Assembly (NCBI GenBank): GCA_965261475.1
Contig: OZ253454.1
Coordinates: 1,364,001 to 1,428,000 of the forward strand
Length of the DNA: 64,000 nucleotides
From: G965261475 sp965261475 [NCBI: bacterium]
GTDB lineage: Bacteria; SAR324; XYD2-FULL-50-16
Direction of reading: 5' to 3'
The first letter of the stretch is position 1. Each line of letters starts with the position of its first letter. Of the stretch, positions 23,725 to 33,585 are shown in pieces. The translations under genes were made by a program, and so were the position numbers. Under the pieces are notes generated by a model that saw only the letters and a list, made by a program, of their open reading frames with translations, was not told where the DNA came from and made no database searches.

Positions 23725-25488
23725 ATGGATAAGAGTTTTGTTTTTATAAAAATTAAAGTTCTGATTTTCTTCTGTGCTCTTGCTCTGAGTGCTTGCGCAA
23801 AAGGAAGTAAGACATCTACGAATATAAACAATTGTAGTGCTACAAATTCCCTACTTACCTTTGATAATAATACCTCTGATGAGATTCTAAACCCTAAGAG
23901 CAATCCTTTGTATGCTCAGCAGTGGCATCTAAAAAATACAGGTCAAAAAGCTTTTGCAGAAAATCCAGGAACAGCAGGTGTAGATTTACGCTTGGACGGA
24001 GTATTGCAAACCGGCAGAGGTGTGGTAGTCAATGTTGTAGATACTGGACTAGAAATTTGCCACGAGGATCTAAGGAATAACATTGCACCAGGCTCTGTAA
24101 ATTTTCTCGATAATAGCAATGATCCAACAAATATCAAAGATACAACTGGCGATCACGGCACTAGTGTTGCAGGCTTGATAGCAGCAGCAGCAAATAATGT
24201 AGGAGGTCTAGGAGTAGCGCCTGATGCGAGTTTGATAGCCCACAATTTTTTAGCTGCTCAAAGTTCTGCTAATTTTATAACTTCTATACTAGCAAATGCA
24301 GATATAGTAAACCAAAGTTTTGGTAGAGATAATACAGATGATTTTAGACCAGAAGACTCTGTTATAACAGCTTACAAAGAGGGAGTGACCAACAAAAGAA
24401 ATCGTAAAGGAATTGTTTATCTAAAATCTGCTGGCAATGGCTTTCAAAAAGAAGAAGAGAACCCTTACTGCATAGCAGAACTGACCTGTCATAATGCAAA
24501 TATGGACCCTGTGCACACTTACCCTTATAACATTATCATAGCTGCTATCAACGCCCAGGGAGAAAGGGCTTCTTATTCTACTGCGGGCGCTGCTATTTTA
24601 CTCAGTGGATTTGGTGGGGAAGATGGCGAAAACTACCCCGCTATGATTACTACAGATCAAAGCGGCTGCCATCAAGGCTACTCAAGGACAATTCAAAGAC
24701 GAAATCAATTGTATACCAATAGTAGAATTCCTATTTCACTAGATGTAAATTGTAACTATACTAGTACTTTTAACGGTACCTCCTCAGCTGCACCAGTGGT
24801 TGCTGGCGTAGTAGCTTTGATGTTGGAGACAAACCCCGAGTTAACTTGGCGAGATGTTAGACATATTTTAATCAAGACCGCTCGTAAGATAGACCCTACT
24901 AGGGATGCTTTGTATTACCGTGATATAACAACGCAAAACATACCTAATCTCAACGATGCTACCGTAGAACTAGGTTGGACAACAAACAAAGCAGGTTTAG
25001 AGTTTCATAATTGGTATGGTTTTGGTTTAGTAGATGCGAGCAATGCTATTAAAATGGCTAGGGGTTATAGTGCTGATTTAGGTAATTTTCAAGAGCGCAC
25101 AACTGATTTTTTATCTGTTAATAGCATTATCCCAGACGCCAGCACAAAAGGTATAACAAGTAAAATTGAATTTAGATACTCTGTAAGAAGCATTGAGTCT
25201 GTACAAATTGATATCAAAATTACTCATAAGTTTACAGCAGATTTAGGAATTTTTCTAGAATCACCACAAGGTACAACAAGTTTACTATTAAATTTTGCCA
25301 ATGCTTTTGCAGACACAGATAATTTAAATATGCTACTAGCAAGTCAAGCATTTTACGGCGAACAATCTAGTGGAACTTGGAAACTAAAAGTTATAGATTA
25401 CGTAGACAAAGACATTGGCACTTTGGATAAATGGAACTTAAAAATTTATGGGCACTACCAGAAACTACCTCAGCAGATAGTACCTTAA
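23725..25488 (+). CDS. Subtilisin-like (S8) lipoprotein protease with P-domain
   Basis: 587-aa kexin/proprotein-convertase-like serine protease. The N-terminus is a lipoprotein signal with lipobox LSAC (Cys24), so it is probably membrane-tethered outside the cytoplasm. The catalytic triad is visible: Asp106 in VVDTGLE, His144 in GDHGTSVAG, and Ser353 in FNGTSSAAPVVAG; WHLKNTG (~67-73) precedes the domain as in kexin-type enzymes. A C-terminal P/homB domain (about 455-580) follows, with FTADLGIFLESPQGT and SSGTWKLKVIDYVDKDIGTLDKWNL. Whether it matures exported proteins or digests host or prey protein is unknown. It lies 11 nt after gmk. Confidence 0.92.
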   Translation: MDKSFVFIKIKVLIFFCALALSACAKGSKTSTNINNCSATNSLLTFDNNTSDEILNPKSNPLYAQQWHLKNTGQKAFAENPGTAGVDLRLDGVLQTGRGVVVNVVDTGLEICHEDLRNNIAPGSVNFLDNSNDPTNIKDTTGDHGTSVAGLIAAAANNVGGLGVAPDASLIAHNFLAAQSSANFITSILANADIVNQSFGRDNTDDFRPEDSVITAYKEGVTNKRNRKGIVYLKSAGNGFQKEEENPYCIAELTCHNANMDPVHTYPYNIIIAAINAQGERASYSTAGAAILLSGFGGEDGENYPAMITTDQSGCHQGYSRTIQRRNQLYTNSRIPISLDVNCNYTSTFNGTSSAAPVVAGVVALMLETNPELTWRDVRHILIKTARKIDPTRDALYYRDITTQNIPNLNDATVELGWTTNKAGLEFHNWYGFGLVDASNAIKMARGYSADLGNFQERTTDFLSVNSIIPDASTKGITSKIEFRYSVRSIESVQIDIKITHKFTADLGIFLESPQGTTSLLLNFANAFADTDNLNMLLASQAFYGEQSSGTWKLKVIDYVDKDIGTLDKWNLKIYGHYQKLPQQIVP

Positions 25489-25551
25489 TAACACTGCTCA
25501 AGCAAAAAAATTATAAAGGTATTATTTCTAGTACAACGAAAAACCTACACT

Positions 25552-25581
25552 TTGACATTTTGTTTTTTCCTATGCTATGCT
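25552..25581 (+). promoter_or_regulatory. Promoter of nuoLMN
   Basis: Consensus TTGACA at 25552-25557, an 18-nt spacer, and TATGCT at 25576-25581. A second, overlapping TATGCT at 25571 has only a 13-nt spacer. The nuoL ATG is at 25610, giving a short leader of about 20 nt. This supports nuoLMN being a separate transcription unit. Confidence 0.65.
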
Positions 25582-25609
25582 CTAATTAAATTTGTAGTTT
25601 CTACTGTTC

Positions 25610-27517
25610 ATGTTGCTTTTTGCTATCTTATCTCCTCTTGTAGGTTTTTTTTTGCTCTTCTTACTCGGCAAAAATTTATCTTTTATACAACAGGGTTATT
25701 TAGCCTGTTGTAGTGTTTTTTTTTCTTTCCTTGCTTTTTGTTACCTTTTTTTTAATTTCTCTCTTACCAAGACACCTATTAACTACAATCTATTTACTTG
25801 GTTGGAATTAAGAGGATTGAGCGTTTCTTTTGGATTCTTATTGGATAACTTAAGTTTTGTAATGGTACTAATTATTACAGGAATAGGCTTACTTATTCAT
25901 TTTTATTCCATTGGATATATGAAAAACGAAGAAAGCTCTTATCGTTATTTTAGTTTTCTTAATCTATTTATTTTTTTTATGCTTTTGTTAGTCATAGCTA
26001 ATAATTTAGTATTGCTGTTTCTAGGTTGGGAAGGAGTAGGCTTATGTTCCTACCTGCTAATAGGGTTTTATTTAGAAAAAAAAACAGCTAGCAAAGCTGC
26101 CAAAAAAGCCTTTATAGTCAATCGTATTGGAGATTTTTGTTTTGTGATAGCCCTCATGCTAGTTTTTTTTATGTTTGGATCCTTTGATTTTTGGACCATA
26201 CAAACAGAATTTAACAAAACTACTTTTGAGCAAGAATTAATTTTACTAACTACTTTGATGTTATTTTTAAGCGCTACAGGAAAATCTGCGCAAATACCAC
26301 TGCATATTTGGCTACCAGATGCTATGGAAGGACCAACTCCCGTATCAGCTCTTATTCACGCAGCAACTATGGTAACAGCAGGTATCTATCTCATAGCTAG
26401 ATTGCATTTTCTTTTTATTGCTGCAGAAACTACACTTTTTCTTATGCTAATCATAGGCTCTTTGACAGCTTTGTTAGGTGCAGCAGTAGCTATAGTACAA
26501 ACAGACCTAAAAAAAATTCTTGCCTATTCTACTATTAGTCAATTAGGTTATATGTTTATGGCTTTGGGAGTAGGAGCCTTTTCAACTGCTATTTTTCATT
26601 TATTAACTCACGCTTTTTTCAAAGCTCTGTTATTTTTAAGTGCAGGAGCTTTGATTTATGCCTTGTACCACGAACAAGATATTCGTAATATGGGTAGGCT
26701 AAAATCAAAAATGCCTTTGATTTGGAGTGCTTTTGCCGTAGGCAGTTGGTGCTTAACAGGATTACCTTTAGCTGCTGGTTTTTTTAGCAAGGATGAAATT
26801 TTATTTTCGGTGTTTCTAGGATCTATGCGTTTTCCACTCTTTTTTGTTATAGGTATTTTTACCAGTCTCCTCTCAGCTATTTATACCTACCGTATGATGA
26901 ATTTAGTTTTTTACTCTAATGAGAGAAAAACACACAAAATCAAAAAAATACCTAAAACTATGCAAGCAGTGTTACAAATTTTGATTTTAGGCTCTGTGAG
27001 TGTAGGGTTTTTAGGAGTTCCCCATTTCTTAGAAAAAATCCATTTACAAAATATATTTGCTCATTATTTCCACTCATTTTTTACCGAAAAAGCCTTGCCT
27101 ACAACAGATGTTGCCTTTCTCTCAACAAACCTCAGTCCTCTAATGAAAGAATTTTTTGTTTTAGGATTGTCAGTCTTTGTCTCAGGTTTAGGAATGCTAT
27201 GGATGTATTACAAATACTGCCACAAAGACTGGAAAATAGCTCAACGAACGAATTACATACACTATATTTTACAAAAAAAATTCTTTATTGAAGAATTCTA
27301 TTATGGAATCATCATACTTCCCTTAAAAACAATCTCTCAAAATATCTTCTTAAGATGGGGTGAGCAAAAATTTATGAGATGGAACTTACAAATTTTTAGC
27401 CAATCGGCTCTATTTGTTGGCTCTTTGCTAAGTTCTTGGCACAACGGCAAACTCTTTCGCTATACACTAACAATGCTGTTTGGAATTGTAGCAATAGTAT
27501 ATTTTTTTATTTTTTAA
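25610..27517 (+). CDS. nuoL: NADH-quinone oxidoreductase subunit L
   Basis: Antiporter-like proton-pumping subunit at the distal end of the complex I membrane arm, 635 aa, about 16 helices. Conserved stretches: FLGWEGVGLCSYLLIGFY, HIWLPDAMEGPTPVSALIHAATMVTAGIYL (family signature), DLKKILAYSTISQLGYMF, HAFFKALLFLSAGAL and GLPLAAGFFSKDEILF. The long C-terminal lateral helix region (about 540-635) is present. nuoM follows after 1 nt. nuoA-K are not in the window, so the complex I genes are split in this genome. Confidence 0.96.
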   Translation: MLLFAILSPLVGFFLLFLLGKNLSFIQQGYLACCSVFFSFLAFCYLFFNFSLTKTPINYNLFTWLELRGLSVSFGFLLDNLSFVMVLIITGIGLLIHFYSIGYMKNEESSYRYFSFLNLFIFFMLLLVIANNLVLLFLGWEGVGLCSYLLIGFYLEKKTASKAAKKAFIVNRIGDFCFVIALMLVFFMFGSFDFWTIQTEFNKTTFEQELILLTTLMLFLSATGKSAQIPLHIWLPDAMEGPTPVSALIHAATMVTAGIYLIARLHFLFIAAETTLFLMLIIGSLTALLGAAVAIVQTDLKKILAYSTISQLGYMFMALGVGAFSTAIFHLLTHAFFKALLFLSAGALIYALYHEQDIRNMGRLKSKMPLIWSAFAVGSWCLTGLPLAAGFFSKDEILFSVFLGSMRFPLFFVIGIFTSLLSAIYTYRMMNLVFYSNERKTHKIKKIPKTMQAVLQILILGSVSVGFLGVPHFLEKIHLQNIFAHYFHSFFTEKALPTTDVAFLSTNLSPLMKEFFVLGLSVFVSGLGMLWMYYKYCHKDWKIAQRTNYIHYILQKKFFIEEFYYGIIILPLKTISQNIFLRWGEQKFMRWNLQIFSQSALFVGSLLSSWHNGKLFRYTLTMLFGIVAIVYFFIF

Positions 27518-27518
27518 A

Positions 27519-29000
27519 ATGGACCTATTAAGTCTGATTTTATTTCTACCTGTAATAGGAGCATTATTCTTAAGTTGCATACCTCAAAATAAAACCTATC
27601 CCCTTAAAATTGTTGGTTTGATATTTCAAATATCAACTTTTTGTATCGGATTTTATGTACTATATTTATTCCAAAATTTGGAAAATAGCCCTCAATTTGC
27701 GGTTAAATATAATTGGATTTCTTATTTTGGTGTTTTTTATGCCTTAAAACTAGATGGCTTAAGCTTTGTGTTAATTGCGATTACGCTGATTTTATTTCCT
27801 CTAGTCAGTTTAGGTTGTTGGAGTGTGACTCTAAAACAAGAAAAATGGCTATGGATCAATATTTTAATTTTAGAAACCGGTCTACTTGGAGTTTTTCTCT
27901 CTGCAGATATATTTTTATTTTATTTTTTTTGGGAGACTGTGCTCATTCCTATGTATTTTATTATTGTCCTTTGGGGAGAAGCCAAAAGAGTAAAAGCAGC
28001 TATAGAATTTTTTATTTATACTATGGCGTCCTCTTTTTTTATGTTGTTTGCTATTTTTTTACTAGCAATTATTTCATACTACCAACTAGGAGTAGCAAGT
28101 TTTGATTTAGAAATATGGAAAACATTACAACTTGGCACACTAGAGCCTTACTTTTTTTGGGCTTTTTTTATTCCTTTTGCAGTCAAAATTCCTCTGTTTC
28201 CATTTCATTCTTGGATGCCTGCTGTATACAAAAATGCACCTTGGATAGGCACTATATTTTTATCAGCCCTACTCTCTAAGATGGGTATCTATGGACTGCT
28301 TCGTATTGTCATTCCTCTTTTTCCATTATCCGTACAAAATTACAGTTCTTTAATTTTAACCCTCTCCTTAATTAGTATTTTATACTGTGCTACAGTTGCT
28401 ATAGTGCAAAAAGATTTAAAAATGGTTATTGCTTATTCTTCGGTATCACATTTGGGTATGATTGTTCTTGGAATTTTTGCTTTACATCTTTTTACTTGGA
28501 GCGGGGCGATTTTACAAATCATTAATCACTCCGTTACCACAGCTGCGATATTTTTACTGTTGGGGTTACTAGGCTATCATTTTAAATCCACAAAAATAGG
28601 AGATTTTTACGGATTAGCAAAAACTACTCCTAAACTTTGTGTTTTCTTTTTTATATTCACCCTTTCTGCTATTGGGTTTCCTAGCACAGGTAGCTTTGTA
28701 GGAGAGCTCTTTATCTTTTTAGGAAGTTTTCAAACTGTATTATATTTTGCAATTTTTGCTGCTTTAGGTGTTATTCTTTCTGCGGTTTATATGCTAAGAA
28801 TCAACCAAAAAATATTCTTTGGTGCCACACACAAGCAAATCTTTGCTACAAAAAAAGATTTAAACCTGCGAGAAATTTTAGCTCTACTACCTTTAATAGT
28901 AATTATTTTTTGGATAGGAATTTACCCTAAATTCTTGCTAAGTAATTTTGAAATTTATGTTCAACAAAATTTGAGCAATTTATTAATACGATTTTTATAA
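27519..29000 (+). CDS. nuoM: NADH-quinone oxidoreductase subunit M
   Basis: Second antiporter-like subunit of complex I, 493 aa, about 14 helices. Signatures: YFFWETVLIPMYFIIVLWG with the conserved helix-5 Glu, KIPLFPFHSWMPAVYKNAP, DLKMVIAYSSVSHLGMIVLGI with the proton-path Lys, and GFPSTGSFVGELFIFLGSF. The residue before the usual LPDAHxEAP is changed to MPAVYKNAP, a noticeable deviation in an otherwise conserved block. It sits between nuoL (1 nt) and nuoN (2 nt) in one operon. Confidence 0.96.
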   Translation: MDLLSLILFLPVIGALFLSCIPQNKTYPLKIVGLIFQISTFCIGFYVLYLFQNLENSPQFAVKYNWISYFGVFYALKLDGLSFVLIAITLILFPLVSLGCWSVTLKQEKWLWINILILETGLLGVFLSADIFLFYFFWETVLIPMYFIIVLWGEAKRVKAAIEFFIYTMASSFFMLFAIFLLAIISYYQLGVASFDLEIWKTLQLGTLEPYFFWAFFIPFAVKIPLFPFHSWMPAVYKNAPWIGTIFLSALLSKMGIYGLLRIVIPLFPLSVQNYSSLILTLSLISILYCATVAIVQKDLKMVIAYSSVSHLGMIVLGIFALHLFTWSGAILQIINHSVTTAAIFLLLGLLGYHFKSTKIGDFYGLAKTTPKLCVFFFIFTLSAIGFPSTGSFVGELFIFLGSFQTVLYFAIFAALGVILSAVYMLRINQKIFFGATHKQIFATKKDLNLREILALLPLIVIIFWIGIYPKFLLSNFEIYVQQNLSNLLIRFL

Positions 29001-29002
29001 AA

Positions 29003-30448
29003 ATGCCTCTATTATCTTTTAATTTAATTGCAGCAGAAATTTGGTTATTAGCTATAGGATTTGTCATTCTAATCGTAGACATGTTTTTTGCACCTAATAA
29101 AAAATGGATTCATTGTTTGAGTGTTGCGTCTATGTTAGTTGCAATAGTTTGGTTAATTGCTAATTTTTTTTTAGAAACACAAGGTTTTTATGGATTTTTA
29201 GCTACTAATACTTGGAATAATTCTTTGAAGATTTTACTAATTATTGCTACAGCTATTTGTGTCTTACTCAGTCCTCCTGTACTAGAACAAAACAAAATAC
29301 ACAGCTCTGAATTTTATTTTTTATTGCATGTAGTACTAGTTAGTATGTTATTTTTAACGGATAGCTTGCACCTATTTTTTATCTATATCTGTTTAGAAAC
29401 AGCTTCCATAACTTCCTTTATACTTTGTAGCTTAAATACAAACAACAAACTTGCTGTCGAGGGAGGGATGAAATACTTTTTACTCAATGCTTTTGCTTCT
29501 GCTATTTTACTCTACGGAATTACTCTACTATTTGGAGCAACAGGAAGTTTTAATTTATTACAAATACATAGTAGTTTCCTTGCTGCCAACTCCGTTGATA
29601 GCATAGCTATACTAGGTATTTTATTTTTGGTAGTAGGCTTTGGATTTAAAATTGCTCTAGTTCCCTTTCATATGTGGACTCCAGATATTTATGCTAGTTC
29701 TGCTTTAACGATCACTGCTTTTTTTTCTACTCCTATGAAAATAGCCTTTATTGCTATCTTTGTAAAAATATGTATAGTAGCTTTGATTACCTATTTTCAA
29801 CTTTTAGAATGGATGTTAGGTATTCTCTTAGTGCTTACCTTGATAGTAGCTAACCTACTTGCCCTAGTGCAAAAAGATATAAAAAGAATACTAGCTTATT
29901 CCTCTATTTCGCATGCGGGTTTTTTGATACTAGGAATTTTGAATATTCCAACAGGAGGCATAACCTCTTTATATTTTTATTTTATTACCTATATTTTTGC
30001 ATCGTTGGGAGTATTTGCTTGTCTAATTTATCTCACAGGAAAAAAAGAAGTTATTTGTTTAGATGACTTAACGGGATTAGGCTCCAAGCATCCTCTAGTT
30101 TCTAGTATTTTTATTTTTTTTCTCTTTAGTCTTGCAGGTTTGCCTATTACGGGTGGATTTATTGCCAAACTAATCTTGTTTTACAACGCACTACAAGCCG
30201 GCTATTTAGGAATAGTTATTATTGGCTTGCTAGCTAGCATAATTTCTACAGGCTACTATCTCAAATTAGGAATACAACTTTTCTCTCCGTCTATGACAAA
30301 AATTAATTCTGCTCAAGAAATCAATATTCGCTCTCAGTTTGTCTTGTGTTGTTGTGTAATTGTCTTGCTTGTTTTGGGTATTTTCCCTTCTGTCTTAGAT
30401 TGGAATATCGAGCTTATTCAAGGAAAATTACTCTTTTCTTTTTTATAA
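29003..30448 (+). CDS. nuoN: NADH-quinone oxidoreductase subunit N
   Basis: Third antiporter-like subunit of complex I, 481 aa, about 14 helices. Recognised by IYICLETASITSFILCS (helix-5 Glu), GGMKYFLLNAFASAILLYGITLLFG, FKIALVPFHMWTPDIYASS, DIKRILAYSSISHAGFLILGI and FSLAGLPITGGFIAKLILF. Last gene of the nuoLMN operon; groES lies 127 nt downstream with its own promoter. No T-rich hairpin terminator follows nuoN. Confidence 0.96.
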   Translation: MPLLSFNLIAAEIWLLAIGFVILIVDMFFAPNKKWIHCLSVASMLVAIVWLIANFFLETQGFYGFLATNTWNNSLKILLIIATAICVLLSPPVLEQNKIHSSEFYFLLHVVLVSMLFLTDSLHLFFIYICLETASITSFILCSLNTNNKLAVEGGMKYFLLNAFASAILLYGITLLFGATGSFNLLQIHSSFLAANSVDSIAILGILFLVVGFGFKIALVPFHMWTPDIYASSALTITAFFSTPMKIAFIAIFVKICIVALITYFQLLEWMLGILLVLTLIVANLLALVQKDIKRILAYSSISHAGFLILGILNIPTGGITSLYFYFITYIFASLGVFACLIYLTGKKEVICLDDLTGLGSKHPLVSSIFIFFLFSLAGLPITGGFIAKLILFYNALQAGYLGIVIIGLLASIISTGYYLKLGIQLFSPSMTKINSAQEINIRSQFVLCCCVIVLLVLGIFPSVLDWNIELIQGKLLFSFL

Positions 30449-30464
30449 TTTTACTAGATTTTAG

Positions 30465-30495
30465 ATAAATTTACTATTGACAATAGTAAATTTAT
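30465..30495. repeat. Perfect 15-bp inverted repeat over the groESL -35 box (candidate operator)
   Basis: The arms ATAAATTTACTATTG (30465-30479) and its exact complement CAATAGTAAATTTAT (30481-30495) flank a single A at 30480. The centre of symmetry is the TTGACA -35 element, so a dimeric protein bound here would block RNA polymerase. The arms are almost all A/T and no T-run follows, so a terminator role for nuoN is unlikely. It does not match CIRCE (TTAGCACTC-N9-GAGTGCTAA). Confidence 0.75.
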
Positions 30496-30505
30496 TGTGT
30501 AGAAT
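30477..30505 (+). promoter_or_regulatory. Near-consensus sigma-70 promoter of groESL
   Basis: TTGACA at 30477-30482, a 17-nt spacer, and TAGAAT at 30500-30505. The groES ATG is at 30576, leaving a leader of about 65 nt. No sigma-32-type boxes are seen, so heat induction, if any, would have to act through the overlapping inverted repeat or another route. Confidence 0.75.
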
Positions 30506-30575
30506 TTATATGTGAAACTGTGTTATTTCTTATAACCTGTTTCTTTTTTCAAATCTTAATTATTACATTAAAACT

Positions 30576-30860
30576 ATGATTAAACCATTACAAGATAGAG
30601 TAATTGTAAAACGTAAAGACGCTGAGACAAAAACTGACAGCGGTATTATCATTCCAGACACAGCAAAAGAGCAGCCTCAAGAAGGTGTTGTATTTGCAGT
30701 AGGTGAAGGAAAAAAAAAAGACGATGGAAGTCGTATTACTCCAGATATTAAAAAAGGAGATAATATTCTTTTTGGCAAATATGCTGGAACAGAAGTTAAA
30801 ATCAATGGTGAAGACTATTTGATAATGCGAGAAGACGACATTGTCGGAGTTGTTGCATAA
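30576..30860 (+). CDS. groS: Co-chaperonin GroES
   Basis: Heptameric lid of the GroEL chaperonin, 94 aa. [36 protein letters not shown] contains the N-terminal strand and the mobile loop that binds GroEL (GIIIPDTA, hydrophobic triplet III). The C-terminal [13 protein letters not shown] is typical. No Shine-Dalgarno sequence precedes the ATG; the upstream stretch is A/T-rich. groL follows after 41 nt. Confidence 0.98.
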   Translation: MIKPLQDRVIVKRKDAETKTDSGIIIPDTAKEQPQEGVVFAVGEGKKKDDGSRITPDIKKGDNILFGKYAGTEVKINGEDYLIMREDDIVGVVA

Positions 30861-30868
30861 AAATTTAA

Positions 30869-32560
<1,692 letters not shown>

Positions 32561-32584
32561 TCATACCCTTGTAAAAACAGTACC

Positions 32585-32617
32585 TAAGGAGATAAGTCGT
32601 CTTATCTCCTTATTTTT
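32585..32617 (+). terminator. Intrinsic terminator after groESL
   Basis: A perfect 12-bp stem TAAGGAGATAAG / CTTATCTCCTTA (32585-32596 and 32601-32612) with a TCGT loop is followed directly by TTTTTATA. It is the clearest intrinsic terminator in the window. It ends only about 15 nt before the argB ATG, so argB must rely on read-through or a promoter I cannot see. Confidence 0.9.
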
Positions 32618-32631
32618 ATATCATTTTCAGT

Positions 32632-33501
32632 ATGTCTAATTTACTAGATACTATTGAACTCTCGCAAAGAACACAACTTATTGCTGAGATCCAGCATATT
32701 ATTCAAAAATTATACAACGAAGTTATTGTTATAAAATACGGTGGCTCAACTTTAGAAGTTAAAAGTTTTGAGCATACCGTATTAGACGATATTTGTATCT
32801 TACAAAAATCAGGAATTAAACCAATTATTATTCATGGTGGAGGTCCAAGCATTACCAAAGAGTTAAAGCTGCGTGGTCTTAAATCGCAGTTTGTGAACGG
32901 GCATAGAGTTACTAATAAAGAAACCCTTTCTGTGGTAGAAATGGTATTATCTGGAAAAGTCAATAAGAATATTGTAGAAAAACTGAACAGCTACGGGATC
33001 GCTGCGGTAGGAATTAGCGGCAAAGATGGAAAAATTTTAATCGCAAAAAAAAAACTAGTAGATAATCAAGACATAGGTTACGTAGGAGAAATTACAAAAA
33101 TCAATATACAAATGATAGAATTCTTGCTCAATAATAATTATGTGCCTGTAATTTCTCCTATAGCAACTGGAGAAAATAATGTTACTTATAGTATCAATGC
33201 AGATAGCGTAGCAGCTGCTATTGCTATTAGCACGGGCGCTAAAAAAGTATTATTTTTAACAGATGTCAAAGGAATTATGAAAGATGAAAAATTAATTCCA
33301 TACCTTGCAAAAGATGAAGCCTATAAGTTAATTAAAGAAGGTGTAATTAAAGGGGGGATGATTCCGAAAATAGAATCTATGCTAGAATGCTTTAAAGGGA
33401 GCGTAGATCAGATCTACATAGTAGATGGTAGAAAAAAACACCCTATCATCGGCGAATTATTTAGCAGTGTAGGGTTAGGGACCTTGGTAACTCGCGACTA
33501 A
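32632..33501 (+). CDS. argB: Acetylglutamate kinase
   Basis: Phosphorylates N-acetylglutamate, the second step of arginine synthesis. 289 aa. Motifs: VIKYGGSTL (phosphate loop), IIHGGGPSITKEL, FVNGHRVT, SINADSVAAAIA, FLTDVKGI and GGMIPKIES. The ~25-residue N-terminal helix before the first strand (LLDTIELSQRTQLIAEIQHIIQKL) is what arginine-inhibited hexameric NAG kinases carry and E. coli's insensitive enzyme lacks, so feedback inhibition by arginine is likely. No other arginine gene is nearby. Confidence 0.95.
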   Translation: MSNLLDTIELSQRTQLIAEIQHIIQKLYNEVIVIKYGGSTLEVKSFEHTVLDDICILQKSGIKPIIIHGGGPSITKELKLRGLKSQFVNGHRVTNKETLSVVEMVLSGKVNKNIVEKLNSYGIAAVGISGKDGKILIAKKKLVDNQDIGYVGEITKINIQMIEFLLNNNYVPVISPIATGENNVTYSINADSVAAAIAISTGAKKVLFLTDVKGIMKDEKLIPYLAKDEAYKLIKEGVIKGGMIPKIESMLECFKGSVDQIYIVDGRKKHPIIGELFSSVGLGTLVTRD

Positions 33502-33556
33502 TAAAAATTAGTAAAAAAATTAATAATAATTTCAAAATCAATAAATTAGTTTGTGT

Positions 33557-33562
33557 TATAAT
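33557..33562 (+). promoter_or_regulatory. Candidate -10 box for dapE
   Basis: A perfect TATAAT preceded by GTGT lies 24 nt before the dapE ATG. No -35 consensus is at the right distance. It would serve dapE and the gene behind it. Confidence 0.35.
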
Positions 33563-33585
33563 GCTTAAATTTACTAGGTAAAATA

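Noticed and set aside
30465-30495. Inverted repeat as the nuoLMN terminator
   Set aside because: Arms are nearly all A/T and no T-run follows; it coincides with a well-formed promoter.
30449-30575. CIRCE element or sigma-32 promoter before groES
   Set aside because: Neither TTAGCACTC/GAGTGCTAA nor CTTGAA/CCCCAT-type boxes are present.
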